Below, one piece after another: positions 11,942 to 21,033 of a stretch of DNA of 64,000 bases. The stretch comes from Terriglobia bacterium. Lineage in GTDB: Bacteria > Acidobacteriota > Terriglobia > JAJPHL01. Position numbers and translations under genes: made by a program. Each line of letters begins with the position of its first letter. Positions within the stretch are counted from its first letter, which is position 1. Below the pieces are notes generated by a model. It had not been told where the DNA came from. It ran no database searches and saw only the letters and a program-made list of their open reading frames with translations. The stretch spans positions 62,001 to 126,000 of the forward strand of contig JAJPHL010000032.1 in NCBI GenBank assembly GCA_021325275.1, written 5' to 3'.

Positions 11942-13924
11942 CTATTCGATCGCCAGAAACTCGATCTTCGATCCGTCCGCGCCGCCGAGATACACGTGCT
12001 GCGTGGCCTTCTGAAAATCCTCCGCTTTCGCGCCGGCAATCGTCATGAATTTCTGCGGATTGCGATCCGTCAGCGGAAACCAACTGCTTTGCACCTGAAT
12101 CATGATGCGATGTCCGGCGCGGAACGTGTGATTCACGTCGGGCAGCTTGAATTGGATGCGATCCGGTTTGCCCGGCTCGAACGCCACAGGTTTCTCAAAT
12201 CCCTTGCGATATTTTCCGCGGAACGGTTCGCCGCGGATCAATTGCTGATAGCCGCCCATCACGTTATACGCGGGTCCCACGGGCGGCGGACCGCCGGCGG
12301 CCGGCGCGGGCGGCGGATTGAGGAGATCGGGATAATCGCCGGGATAGACGTCGATCAGTTTCACGTCGAAATCGGAGTCGGTGCCGGTGGTGGAAACTTT
12401 CAGGTCGATGGAAATCGGTCCGGTGATGGTGATGTCGTGCGCGAGCGGCTCGCTTTTGTACACCAGCACGTCGGTGCGCTCGGACGCGAAGCGCTGATCG
12501 CTGACCATGTAGTCGTTCGGCACGGCGACGGTGATCGCGTTGAACGCGGGCACCGGCTTGTTGGGATCGGCCACGTACTCGTCGAACGTCTGCGCGCCGG
12601 CGGCGGACGCGGCAAGTTTGCCGCGCGGCGAAAGATACATCGTCTTGGCTGAGGAATTCTTCGGCGGCCACTGATCGAGCTTCTCCCACTGATTCAATCC
12701 CGTTTGGAAGAGATACGCCTTGGGGAAGTTTCCGTCGCCGCGGCCTTTCAGATAATACGAAAAAAACGGAAACTCGATGCGCTCGCGAAAATACGCGCCG
12801 GTGTTCGATCCAAACGACACATTCCCCAACCGATCGCCGTTGCCGCGCGCGAATCCGCCGTGATTCCATGGACCCATCACCAGCATCAGCTTGCCGCCGG
12901 TGGTGTCTTCCTTCATCACGTTGAATTGACGCAGCGGACCTTGCGGATCTTCCTGGTCGTACCACCCGCCGACGACCATCACCGCCGGTTTGATGCCCTT
13001 GAGATATTTCCAAATCGATCGCGCCTGCCAGAATTCGTCGTACGTAGGGTGATCGATATTCTGGGTCCAGAAAATTTGCTGATGCTTGTAGTATTTGTCG
13101 TCGGCGTCGTGCAGGGATCCCAAGTTCAAGTAAAAGTCATAGCCGTCGAGCGTGCCCAAATCGAACGGCGGATTGGTTGTCGGCGGCGCGGGATCGCCTT
13201 CGCGCTGGCGAAATCCTTGATAGAAACGGAAACGATGCGCCAGCATGAACGCTCCGTTGTGGTACGAATCGTCGTTCAAGTAATAGTCCGTCACCGGCGC
13301 TTGCGGCGACACGGCGACGAGCGCCGGATGCGCGTCGATCATGCCGGCGGTGGCGTAAAATCCCGGCTGCGACACGCCCCACATTCCCACTTTTGCGACA
13401 GCGCCGGGAACGTTGTGGATGAGCCACTCGACCGTGTCGTAGCAATCGGTGGACTCGTCGGTGTCTTTCGGTCCTTTGTTTGGTTTGTGTGGGCGGATGA
13501 TCGTGTAATCGCCTTCACTCATGAATCGGCCGCGTACGTCTTCATAAGCAAAAATGAATTTGTCGCGCGCGAAAAATTCCGACGGTCCAAGATTCGCCCG
13601 GAATTTGTCGGCGCCATACGGCTGCACGTTGTAGGGCGTGCGCTGCATCATGATGGGATACGCGCGTCCGTCGGTGAAAACGTCCTTGGGGATGTAGACC
13701 GACGCGAAAAGCTTTACGCCGTCGCGCATCGGGATGCGGTATTCGAACTTGGTGTAGTTCTCGCGGACCCACGCTTGGTTTACCGTGGTGGCGTTAACAG
13801 CGGGTGTCGCGGCCGCGGTATCCCGGGAAGCCGCATTCTGTCCACCGCGCCCTTGCGCGACGGCGAGCGCGCTCGCCAGAAGCGCGATGGTCACGAGATT
13901 CCAATTCATTTTGCAAGAGTTCAT
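11942..13924 (-). CDS. Secreted CocE/NonD-family hydrolase (X-Pro dipeptidyl-peptidase-like)
   Basis: A 660-residue alpha/beta-hydrolase of the CocE/NonD group (peptidase S15-like), acting on acyl or peptide bonds. The signal peptide is LVTIALLASALAVAQG. The hydrolase domain starts at FEYRIPMRDGVKLFASVYIPK. The nucleophile serine is in GMWGVSQPGFYA, a G-x-S-x-x-G variant of the elbow, and a later GPWNHGGFARGN supplies the His region. The C-terminal jelly-roll domain is recognisable at ITITGPISIDLKVSTTGTDSDFDVKL. Met6 at 13909 is an equally possible start; no ribosome site decides. Two copies of LN(D/L)-type proline loops near PPAPAAGGPPPVGP form a flexible linker. The substrate is unknown. 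Confidence 0.88.
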   Translation of the reverse strand: MNSCKMNWNLVTIALLASALAVAQGRGGQNAASRDTAAATPAVNATTVNQAWVRENYTKFEYRIPMRDGVKLFASVYIPKDVFTDGRAYPIMMQRTPYNVQPYGADKFRANLGPSEFFARDKFIFAYEDVRGRFMSEGDYTIIRPHKPNKGPKDTDESTDCYDTVEWLIHNVPGAVAKVGMWGVSQPGFYATAGMIDAHPALVAVSPQAPVTDYYLNDDSYHNGAFMLAHRFRFYQGFRQREGDPAPPTTNPPFDLGTLDGYDFYLNLGSLHDADDKYYKHQQIFWTQNIDHPTYDEFWQARSIWKYLKGIKPAVMVVGGWYDQEDPQGPLRQFNVMKEDTTGGKLMLVMGPWNHGGFARGNGDRLGNVSFGSNTGAYFRERIEFPFFSYYLKGRGDGNFPKAYLFQTGLNQWEKLDQWPPKNSSAKTMYLSPRGKLAASAAGAQTFDEYVADPNKPVPAFNAITVAVPNDYMVSDQRFASERTDVLVYKSEPLAHDITITGPISIDLKVSTTGTDSDFDVKLIDVYPGDYPDLLNPPPAPAAGGPPPVGPAYNVMGGYQQLIRGEPFRGKYRKGFEKPVAFEPGKPDRIQFKLPDVNHTFRAGHRIMIQVQSSWFPLTDRNPQKFMTIAGAKAEDFQKATQHVYLGGADGSKIEFLAIE

Positions 13925-13963
13925 AATGGCGGCATCTTATACTGACCTGGGAGGAACTACAAC

Positions 13964-14488
13964 GTGAAGCATTTATTGAAGACCACCGCGCTGGCGATCG
14001 CACTCGCCGCCACATTTGCCGTAGCCCAGAGCCCCGCTGACCAGGCGACCGTCGCCGTCAACGGGAAGAACATCACCATCAAGTACTCCGCGCCGTCGGT
14101 TCGCGGACGCAAGATTTTCGGCGACGGCGGACTCATCTCCAACGACCCGAATTATCCGGTGTGGCGCGCGGGCGCAAACGCCGCGACCGCCTTGCATACC
14201 GACGCCGATCTCGACATCGCGGGACTGAAAGTTCCCGCCGGCGATTACACGCTCTTCGCGGACGTGAAGGATCCCAACCAGTGGGACCTGATCGTCAGCA
14301 AGGCCACCGGCGAATGGGGATTGGCGTACGACGCGAGCAAAGACTTGGGCCGCGTGAAAATGACGATGAGCAAACCGGCTGCGCCTATCGAGCGCTTGAA
14401 GTACGATCTAACGCAGGCCGGCGGTAAAGTGAAAATGACGCTGAGCTGGGAGAATCACGTCGCCAGCGTAAGTATCGGAGTGAAGTAG
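13964..14488 (+). CDS. DUF2911 family periplasmic protein
   Basis: Starts at GTG behind a strong GGGAGG ribosome site. The 174-residue protein has a signal peptide (LLKTTALAIALAATFAVAQ) and then the DUF2911 core: ITIKYSAPSVRGRKIFGDGGLI, VWRAGANAATALHTDADL, VPAGDYTLFADV and LSWENHVASVSIGVK. DUF2911 proteins are common and often multicopy in Acidobacteria and Bacteroidetes and have no known biochemical role. It is divergent from the CocE/NonD gene, with about 40 bp between starts. Confidence 0.88.
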   Translation: MKHLLKTTALAIALAATFAVAQSPADQATVAVNGKNITIKYSAPSVRGRKIFGDGGLISNDPNYPVWRAGANAATALHTDADLDIAGLKVPAGDYTLFADVKDPNQWDLIVSKATGEWGLAYDASKDLGRVKMTMSKPAAPIERLKYDLTQAGGKVKMTLSWENHVASVSIGVK

Positions 14489-14500
14489 CGCTTTGGCTCT

Positions 14501-14541
14501 GGTTGCCGGCCAGCACCGGCAACCAGCACCAGCAACCAATC
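14501..14541. terminator. Hairpin between convergent genes, followed by a CAGCAACC repeat
   Basis: GGTTGCCG (14501-14508) and CGGCAACC (14517-14524) form a perfect 8-bp stem twelve bases after the DUF2911 stop, in the short gap before the convergent mlaD end. There is no T-tract, so a terminator role is tentative. The adjacent CAACCAGCACCAGCAACCA resembles CAACCAGCACCAGCTACCA at 11372-11390. Confidence 0.4.
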
Positions 14542-15631
14542 ACTTCATTCCCGGGTGGCGCACGGCCGGCGCGCTCGCGGGCGCCACGGCATTGGTGTAC
14601 ACGAGGATACGGACTTGGCCTTTCGTGCTATCCGCCGAGTCCTTATCCTCGCCCAGTCCGATGGTTTTCACTTTCGTGTCGTCCATCTTGAATTTCCCGA
14701 TCAAATAATCGCGCACCACGTAGGCGCGGGCCGCCGAGAGCGACAGGTTTTTCTTGCTGTCGCCGAGCATTGAGGTAGAATCGGCGATCACCGTGAGTGA
14801 AAACGGATTCGCGGCGAGATATTTGCCCGCGTCGCTCAGGCGGCCTTCGTTTTTCAGCTTGGCATTGTCCTTGCCCGCGAATATCTGTTCGCCGTCGAGA
14901 TCGAATTCTTTCGCCGGCTGCTCCGTTGGGAGTTTCTGGATTTCGTTGGCCGCCACGTCGCTCTCGTCGTGGTATCCCCGATTCTTGAAGAATCCGCGCA
15001 GGAAAAAATTGTGTTGCAGCGCTTCCATGTTGTCGTGAAACGCCGCCGCACCCTGTTGCGCCTCTACCGTGGCGGCGCGGGCGTCCTGATACATTTTTTT
15101 GTCGTTGATCAGCGCGCCGAGCGTACCGGTGCCGGAATTCATTTTCGTGGTGATGGAGTCGATGTTCTGCATGGTGCTGTTGGCGGTTTGCAGTAAATCG
15201 CCGGCGCCGGCCATCAAGTCGGCCATGTCGCGGGTTTGCTCGCTGCCAATCAAGTCGCCCGGTTTCGGCTCGGGCGCGTCCGGTGATCCGAACGTCACTT
15301 CCACGAACTTGTCGCCGAGCAAGCCTTCCGATTTGATGGCGGCTTTGGAATCGGTCTTGATAATATTGCGCGTTTTCATGGACAGATTCATGAATACCGT
15401 GACTTTTCCGTCGGGACGGTTGGGCAATTCGATCGAGTGCACCGTGCCGCGGCGCAATCCGCCGACGCGCACGTCGGCGCCTTCGGCGAGTCCTGAAACG
15501 TTCGCGAATTGCGCGCGCAAGCGATAGGTGTGGTCGAACAGAAAATCGTTCGAGCCGATCATGAACACCCCGAGCGTGAGAATCGTCAGACCGGCGATGA
15601 CAAAGAGTCCGATGCGAAACGTTTGCGACAT
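14540..15631 (-). CDS. mlaD: MlaD/MCE substrate-binding protein fused to an OmpA-like domain
   Basis: The substrate-binding subunit of an Mla-type phospholipid transporter. One N-terminal membrane anchor (RIGLFVIAGLTILTLGVFMIG) precedes a single MCE domain (residues about 35-125: YRLRAQFANVSGLAEGADVRVGG, IKSEGLLGDKFVEVTFG). A helical region follows. The C-terminus (about 255-350) looks OmpA-like: NLSLSAARAYVVRDYLIGKF matches the NxxLSxxRAxxVxxYL signature, followed by KVKTIGLGED. E. coli MlaD is only about 183 residues, so the extra 170 residues are a fusion. It follows mlaF by 11 bp in one operon. Confidence 0.88.
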   Translation of the reverse strand: MSQTFRIGLFVIAGLTILTLGVFMIGSNDFLFDHTYRLRAQFANVSGLAEGADVRVGGLRRGTVHSIELPNRPDGKVTVFMNLSMKTRNIIKTDSKAAIKSEGLLGDKFVEVTFGSPDAPEPKPGDLIGSEQTRDMADLMAGAGDLLQTANSTMQNIDSITTKMNSGTGTLGALINDKKMYQDARAATVEAQQGAAAFHDNMEALQHNFFLRGFFKNRGYHDESDVAANEIQKLPTEQPAKEFDLDGEQIFAGKDNAKLKNEGRLSDAGKYLAANPFSLTVIADSTSMLGDSKKNLSLSAARAYVVRDYLIGKFKMDDTKVKTIGLGEDKDSADSTKGQVRILVYTNAVAPASAPAVRHPGMK

Positions 15632-15642
15632 GGCATTGCCTC

Positions 15643-16401
15643 CTAACCGCGTTTCAAAAACTCCGCAACGTATGGATCGGAGCTGCGGTCCAAATCCTTC
15701 ATCGTTCCTTCGGCGGCCACTTCGCCTTCGTGCAGCAGCACGCCCCAGTCGGCGAAAACGTGCGCGCCGGCGACGTCGTGCGTCACCACGAGCGAGCTGA
15801 CGTGACGCTGCTTCTGCGTTTCCACGATCAAGTCGTCGATTTCGCGCGCCGTGATCGGGTCGAGGCCCGAGGTTGGCTCGTCGAAGAGCAAGATGCTGGG
15901 ATCGAGCGCCAGTGCGCGCGCCAATCCCACGCGCTTCTGCATGCCGCCGGAAATTTCGCTCGGCAATTTGTGTCCGTGATCGGCCATGCCGACGCTTTCC
16001 AGCAACTTGTGCACACGTTCCCGCACTTCGTCTTCAGCCAAGTGCAGATGACGGCGCAGCGGAAAGGCGACGTTTTCGTCGACCGTCAGCGAGTCGTAGA
16101 GCGCGGCTTGTTGAAACAGGAATCCGATGCCTTTCCGCACTTCATTCATCGCGTCGGTTCCCAGTCCGACGATTTCTTTTCCGCCGATGCGAATGGATCC
16201 GGCATCCGGTTGCTGCAAACCGATGAGCAATTTCAGCAGCACGCTCTTGCCCGTACCGCTGGGACCAAGCACCGCCACCGACTCCCCGGTATCGACGTGC
16301 AGGTCGATGCCCTTGAAGACGGTCTGCGGTCCGAAGGATTTTTTCAGTCCCGTGACTTCGATGGCGTCGCCGTTTTTGCCGTTTCCGTTTTTTTCTTTCA
16401 T
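15643..16401 (-). CDS. mlaF: Mla-type ABC transporter ATP-binding protein
   Basis: The ATPase energising lipid transport by the MlaE/MlaD complex at the inner membrane. The start at 16401 follows a GAGGGG ribosome site; the 26 extra residues in the track ORF overlap mlaE. The 252-residue protein has Walker A GPSGTGKSVLLK, Q-loop LFQQAALYDSLTVDENVAFPL (the AALFDSLTVxxNVxFPL pattern is characteristic of MlaF), signature SGGMQKRVGLARAL, Walker B ILLFDEPTSGLDP and H-loop LVVTHDV. Confidence 0.93.
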   Translation of the reverse strand: MKEKNGNGKNGDAIEVTGLKKSFGPQTVFKGIDLHVDTGESVAVLGPSGTGKSVLLKLLIGLQQPDAGSIRIGGKEIVGLGTDAMNEVRKGIGFLFQQAALYDSLTVDENVAFPLRRHLHLAEDEVRERVHKLLESVGMADHGHKLPSEISGGMQKRVGLARALALDPSILLFDEPTSGLDPITAREIDDLIVETQKQRHVSSLVVTHDVAGAHVFADWGVLLHEGEVAAEGTMKDLDRSSDPYVAEFLKRG

Positions 16402-16409
16402 AGCGCCCC

Positions 16410-17168
16410 TCACGACGGGAAAAACAACACGATCAGACGCACCAATATGACGTCGGCGAGAATCACGAACAGCGAGCACAGCACTACCGATTGCGTCGCC
16501 GCGCGGCCCACACCCTCGGTGCCGCCGTGCGCGCGCATTCCTTGGAACGACGCGATCAAGCCGATGATCAAGCCGAACACCGCGGTCTTGAACGTCGGCG
16601 GAAGGAAGTCGCCCAGCGACGCGTTTCGCGTGGCGTGATCGAGGAACAAACGCAAGGAAATCGGCTCAGCGATGAAATCCGCGACCCATCCCATGAGGAA
16701 ACCGCTGGCGTCGGCGACCAACGTGAGCAGTGGCAACATCAAGATGCATGCCGCCACGCGCGTCGCCGCGAGATACTTGTAGGGATTCACGGCCGACGCT
16801 TCGATGGCGTCGATTTGCTCGGTGACACGCATCGATCCGAGCTCCGCGCCGATGCCCGCGCCCACGCGTCCGCTGACGACAAGCGCGGTGATGATCGGGC
16901 CCGTTTCCTTCACCATCGAATAAAAAATGATGGCGGGCAACATGCCTTTCGCGCCGAGATGCACGAGGCTGTCGCGCGTTTGCATCGACATCACGACGCC
17001 GGTGGCGCCGCCCGCGAGCATCACCAGCGGCACCGACTTCGGGCCGATGGCGTCGAGTTGACGCAAGAATTCGCGGAACTCAAAGGGTGGAAGAAGCAAC
17101 GTGCGCAGCATCTTCCAAGTAAACTGCCCCAGCTCGCCGAACCACTCGACGACCGATGTCATCAGCAT
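16410..17168 (-). CDS. mlaE: Mla-type ABC transporter permease
   Basis: The membrane subunit of the lipid transporter, 252 residues from the ATG at 17168, which has AGGAG at good distance; the track start at 17300 is unsupported. MlaE-family sequence is evident: VPLVMLAGGATGVVMSMQTRD, the conserved KETGPIITALVVSGRVGAGIGAELGSMRVTEQIDAIE (read in parts), and five or so hydrophobic segments. It is the first gene of mlaE-mlaF-mlaD. No mlaB or mlaC homologue is seen nearby. Confidence 0.92.
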   Translation of the reverse strand: MLMTSVVEWFGELGQFTWKMLRTLLLPPFEFREFLRQLDAIGPKSVPLVMLAGGATGVVMSMQTRDSLVHLGAKGMLPAIIFYSMVKETGPIITALVVSGRVGAGIGAELGSMRVTEQIDAIEASAVNPYKYLAATRVAACILMLPLLTLVADASGFLMGWVADFIAEPISLRLFLDHATRNASLGDFLPPTFKTAVFGLIIGLIASFQGMRAHGGTEGVGRAATQSVVLCSLFVILADVILVRLIVLFFPS

Positions 17169-17292
17169 CGTTGGTTCTCCTATACATTGAGACGACCCCG
17201 CACGCGCCGCAGTTGCAGCATGCGGCCCGTCCCGGCCCTGGGAGGTTGGTACTGATTTGGAGTGGGGAGTTTTACGGAGGCGGAAGCGCGCG

Positions 17293-17381
17293 GAAATCAA
17301 AAATCAAAAATCAAAGGGCAAAAATCAAAAATAGAACCCCCGTCCTTCATTTTTGATTTTTGCCTTTTGATTTTTGATTTC
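17293..17381. repeat. AT-rich near-perfect inverted repeat downstream of truA
   Basis: A 40-nt arm built of AAATCAAAAATC units (17293-17332) faces a 33-nt arm (17349-17381) across a C-rich loop. It begins two bases after the truA stop on the minus strand and precedes mlaE. It could act as a terminator or RNA-processing hairpin, but it lacks the GC stem of a classic rho-independent terminator. Confidence 0.7.
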
Positions 17382-17382
17382 T

Positions 17383-18120
17383 TCAGTAAAGAACTTCCAC
17401 TAACCACAAACCCTTCGCCGGCACCGTGGGACCGGCGCGCATGCGATCGCGCGCCGCGATGATCCCCGCGATGTCGGAGGCGCGCAGGTTTCCTTTGCCC
17501 ACTTCCATCAGCGTGCCAACCACGTTGCGCACCATGTGATGCAGGAATCCCGAGCCGTGCACTTGATAGACAAGCTCGCCGTCATCTTCGGTGAGTCGAG
17601 AAGAATGAATCAGGCGATCGCGCGGCCCTGACGGCAATTCTTCCGGCGAAGTGAACGACGTAAAGTCGTGCGTGCCTTCAAACGCGGCCGCGGCCGCTCG
17701 CATTTCGGCCGCGTCGAGCGGATAAGGGAAGTGATGCACGTACCGCCAACGCTCCGGCGGACAGACGGGCTGGCGAAAAATGCGGTAGCGATAAATTTTT
17801 CCGGCAGCGTTGAAGCGCGCATGAAATCCCGGCTCGCGATCTTCCGCCGAATACACGCGGATCGAGTGCGGCAACCAGCGATTAATCGCTTTCACGAGGT
17901 TTTCGCAGGGAATCGCCGAGTTCGTGGTGAAACTCGCGGTTTGCGCCAGGGCGTGAACGCCGGCGTCGGTGCGGCCGCTCGGTTCGATGGTGACCGGTTC
18001 GCCGGTAACTTGCTCCAGCGCGCGCATCATCTCCGCTTGAATCGATGGCAGGCCCGGCTGCACTTGCCAGCCGCGGAATCCCGTGCCGTAGTACCCGAGC
18101 GTCAGTTTGATCGTGCGCAT
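17383..18120 (-). CDS. truA: tRNA pseudouridine(38-40) synthase
   Basis: Isomerises uridines in the anticodon stem-loop. At 245 residues it matches family size. The catalytic aspartate lies in the invariant SGRTDAGVHALAQ, and other TruA motifs are GTGFRGWQVQP near the N-terminus, GTHDFTSFT and GSGFLHHMVRNVVGTLMEVG. It begins 12 bp after the pyrE stop and is probably co-transcribed with it. Confidence 0.96.
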   Translation of the reverse strand: MRTIKLTLGYYGTGFRGWQVQPGLPSIQAEMMRALEQVTGEPVTIEPSGRTDAGVHALAQTASFTTNSAIPCENLVKAINRWLPHSIRVYSAEDREPGFHARFNAAGKIYRYRIFRQPVCPPERWRYVHHFPYPLDAAEMRAAAAAFEGTHDFTSFTSPEELPSGPRDRLIHSSRLTEDDGELVYQVHGSGFLHHMVRNVVGTLMEVGKGNLRASDIAGIIAARDRMRAGPTVPAKGLWLVEVLY

Positions 18121-18132
18121 GGCGTTGAAGAT

Positions 18133-18723
18133 TTATTTGCGGCTGCCCGGTTTCACCACCGGCACGCCCGCGCGGCACAATTCGCACGACTCCGGTGGCT
18201 TCGCCGGTACGTCGAGTCGCGCCAGTGGTGTGAACGGCACGGGAAACCCAGCCTGACCACCCGAGCGATCAATGATCGATCCCACGGCGATCACGTCCGC
18301 GCCCGAGGCGCGCACCACATCCATCACTTCGCGCGTGGAGAGTCCGGTGGTGACCACGTCCTCAATCACGATCGCGCGATCCGTAGCGTTGAGCGCGAAT
18401 CCGCGGCGCAGCACGGCGTGTCCCGAGGCGTCGCGCTCGGTAAAAACGTGCCGCACTCCGAACGCCCGCGCGACTTCATGGCCGATAATCACCCCGCCCA
18501 GCGCCGGGCTCACCACGACCGTAGGTTTCAACATGCCCAAGCGCAATCGCAACTCGCGACCCAAACGTTCCGCGCGCGCGGGGTCCTCAAGGACTCGCGC
18601 GCATTGCAGATAGCGCGAGCTGTGGAGGCCGCTCGACAGCACGAAGTGGCCTTCGAGCAGGGCGCTGCTTTCGCGGAACAGGGCCAGCACTTGGTCGGAA
18701 TTGAGGTGTTCGGAATCGGTCAT
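18133..18723 (-). CDS. pyrE: Orotate phosphoribosyltransferase
   Basis: Converts orotate and PRPP to OMP in pyrimidine synthesis. The 196-residue protein shows GHFVLSSGLHSSRYLQCA at the N-terminus, VVSPALGGVIIGHEVA, the flexible-loop lysine/arginine region, and the PRPP loop VIEDVVTTGLSTREV. The tail ESCELCRAGVPVVKPGSRK is typical of the long OPRTase subgroup. AAGGA precedes the ATG. It is followed by truA. Confidence 0.95.
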   Translation of the reverse strand: MTDSEHLNSDQVLALFRESSALLEGHFVLSSGLHSSRYLQCARVLEDPARAERLGRELRLRLGMLKPTVVVSPALGGVIIGHEVARAFGVRHVFTERDASGHAVLRRGFALNATDRAIVIEDVVTTGLSTREVMDVVRASGADVIAVGSIIDRSGGQAGFPVPFTPLARLDVPAKPPESCELCRAGVPVVKPGSRK

Positions 18724-18775
18724 TTCGGTCCTTAGTTTGGGACGGCGGAGGACCTTAACAACTTTTTACGCAGCA

Positions 18776-18787
18776 TATTGCGCAATA
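18776..18787. promoter_or_regulatory. Perfect 12-bp palindrome in the pyrE/TolC divergent gap
   Basis: TATTGCGCAATA lies about 50 bp upstream of the pyrE start in the 279-bp divergent region. It overlaps a possible minus-strand -10 (TATGCT). It could be an operator; no regulator can be named. Apart from the GGAGG before the TolC gene, nothing else is recognised in this gap. Confidence 0.3.
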
Positions 18788-19002
18788 AGGCCTTACGAAC
18801 CGTCGTCTCCTCCAATTGTGAGGCAAGTTTCGTTCCAACTTACAGTAAAATAGGGGATCGCTGGTGCCAGGGCGAAACTTCCGTCCCGGCCATCTCGTAT
18901 AGCCTACAGCCGTCATAGAGGTGGGGCAAGCCGTCGGCCTGTTGGACAACAACGTGCAACGCACATAGAGGCAAAAAGCATAGCAAGGAAGCGGAGGAGT
19001 GG

Positions 19003-21006
19003 ATGAGCAGCACAGTTTCTACCAAGATCAAGTCCGTCACGGGACTCATGCTGGTTGCGGCGATTACCCTGCAGCCTGTTTTCGTTTCAGCCCAACAAGC
19101 CGCGCAGCAACAGCAGCCGGCGTCGGGCGAGCCCAACACGCAGCAAGCGGCGCCGGCGCCGATCCACGCCAGTGGATTGCCCGACTTTACGCATGGCGCC
19201 AGGATGTGGCCCAACGTGATCATGCCGTACGCGCCGTTTGAGATTTCTCCGGCCAATTTCGCCAATGGACCGTCGCTCGACAAGATGATGCGCGATGGAA
19301 AGCTGTATTTGTCGTTGGCCGACGCCATCACGCTGGCGGTTGAGAATAATCTCGACGTGGCGATTCAGCGCTTGAACGCGCCCATGGCCGATGCCGACAT
19401 TCTGCGCGCGAAAGCCGGCAGCTCCACGCGCTTCGGAGGCGCCGGAGTCAGCGAAGGTTCGGCCATCGGGTACGGCAGCGGCGGATCGGTCGCGCCGACG
19501 GTGAGCGCCGCGCCGCTGTTCGGAGGCCCTCCCGGATTCAACAACGGTACCAGCTCCTACGACCCCGTGTTGTTCGGCTCGATCAGCGCGGAGCACTCCA
19601 CCTCGCTGAGCACGCAGAACTTGGCGGCGTTCGGCGGCAACACGCCGACGTCGGTGAGCGTGATTTCCGCGAAACCGAACACGGGACTGGTGAACATGAC
19701 GTACTCGCAGGCCTGGGCGTCGGGCACGCAGTTGACCGTCAGCGCCAACAACAATCGCGTCACCAGCCCGTTCAACACGTTGAACCCGCAGGTCAGCTCG
19801 TTTTTCTCGACGACCGTGACGCAGCACTTGCTCGACGGCTTCGGCCGCGGCCCGAACGTGCGTTATCTCAAGGTGGCGAAGAACAATCGTGAGGTCACCG
19901 ATCTCGTCTTCAAGCTGCAGGTGATCACCACCGTAAACATCGTGCAGGATCTCTACTGGGATCTGGTGAGCGCGGTTGAAAACATCAAGGTGCAGGAGCG
20001 CTCGCTTGCGGTTTCCACAAAACTCGTGAACGACGACAAGCGCCAAGTGGAAGTCGGCACGCTCGCGCCGATCTCGGTGGTGCAGGCCGAAGCGCAAAAG
20101 GCGTCGGACCAGCAGAACTTGATCATCGCGCAAACCAATTATCAGCAGTTGGGCGTGGCGATGAAGAACCTGATCCTGAAGAACCTCTCCGATCCCGCGG
20201 TTTTGACGGCGGAGGTGGTGCCCACCGATAAAATCGAAATTCCGCCGATCGAACCGGTGACGCCGATTCAGGATTTGGTGAGCACCGCGATCACGTCGCG
20301 CACGGAACTTCAGGAATCGCGCATCAACATCAACAATCGCGATCTCAGCTTGAAGACCACGCGGAATTCGCTGCTGCCGCAGTTGGACGCGTTCGGCACG
20401 TTCACCAGCCGCGGCGTCGGGGGCGTGGGTCACGTGTGCCCGAACAATTCGCAGCCTTGCAACACGGCGCTGACCCCGGTTGACGTGAGCGGCTTCAGCG
20501 GGGCGTTCGGCAACGCCATCGGCGGACAGAATCCCGACTACACCATCGGCGCACAGTTCACCATGGTGTTGCGCAATCGCTCCGCGCAAGCCGACCTGGC
20601 GCAAGCGCTCGTGGAGCGCCGTCAGGCGTCGTTGCGCTTGCGGCAAATCGAGAATCAAGTGCGCGTGGAAGTGGCCGCCGCGCAAATCGGCTTGACACAG
20701 GGTCGCGCGCAGATCGACGCGGCCACCAAACAGCGCGTGTTCGAAGAGCAGTCGCTCGACGCGGAACAAAAGAAGTTTGCCCTGGGCGCGTCAACCAGTT
20801 ACTTGGTGATCCAAGTAACGCGCGACTTGGTGAACGCCTTGAGCGCGGAAGTGGCGGCGAAAGACGCCTACATGAAAGCGCGCGTGGAAATGGATCGCGT
20901 GATCGGACAGACCTTGACGCACAACAACATCATTTTGGAAGATGCGGCCGAAGGTCAGTTGAAGCACCCACCGACGCCGATCCCGGTGACCAAGCAGGAT
21001 AACTAA
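19003..21006 (+). CDS. TolC-family outer-membrane efflux protein
   Basis: Forms the trimeric outer-membrane channel of tripartite exporters. It has a signal peptide (GLMLVAAITLQPVFVSAQQ), then a Gln-rich stretch, and the two OEP repeats: the first around LYLSLADAITLAVENNLDVAIQRL and the second around DLVSTAITSRTELQESRININNRDLSLK. Long amphipathic helices include RRQASLRLRQIENQVRVEVAAAQIGL. At 667 residues it is longer than classic TolC because of a Gly/Ser-rich insertion (about residues 140-200) in the first repeat. GGAGG lies five bases before the ATG, and a strong terminator follows. No RND or MacB partner is adjacent. Confidence 0.9.
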   Translation: MSSTVSTKIKSVTGLMLVAAITLQPVFVSAQQAAQQQQPASGEPNTQQAAPAPIHASGLPDFTHGARMWPNVIMPYAPFEISPANFANGPSLDKMMRDGKLYLSLADAITLAVENNLDVAIQRLNAPMADADILRAKAGSSTRFGGAGVSEGSAIGYGSGGSVAPTVSAAPLFGGPPGFNNGTSSYDPVLFGSISAEHSTSLSTQNLAAFGGNTPTSVSVISAKPNTGLVNMTYSQAWASGTQLTVSANNNRVTSPFNTLNPQVSSFFSTTVTQHLLDGFGRGPNVRYLKVAKNNREVTDLVFKLQVITTVNIVQDLYWDLVSAVENIKVQERSLAVSTKLVNDDKRQVEVGTLAPISVVQAEAQKASDQQNLIIAQTNYQQLGVAMKNLILKNLSDPAVLTAEVVPTDKIEIPPIEPVTPIQDLVSTAITSRTELQESRININNRDLSLKTTRNSLLPQLDAFGTFTSRGVGGVGHVCPNNSQPCNTALTPVDVSGFSGAFGNAIGGQNPDYTIGAQFTMVLRNRSAQADLAQALVERRQASLRLRQIENQVRVEVAAAQIGLTQGRAQIDAATKQRVFEEQSLDAEQKKFALGASTSYLVIQVTRDLVNALSAEVAAKDAYMKARVEMDRVIGQTLTHNNIILEDAAEGQLKHPPTPIPVTKQDN

Positions 21007-21033
21007 GCAAAAGAAACGAGCCACCGAGACACG

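Noticed and set aside
12704-13945. 413-codon ORF antisense to the CocE/NonD hydrolase
   Set aside because: No motif or ribosome site; covers a well-supported gene.
18840-19331. 163-codon minus-strand ORF across the TolC start
   Set aside because: Cys-rich and unlike any family; overlaps the TolC signal peptide and ribosome site.
19087-20769. 560-codon ORF antisense to the TolC gene
   Set aside because: Low-complexity Arg-rich shadow; the sense gene has a signal peptide, ribosome site and terminator.
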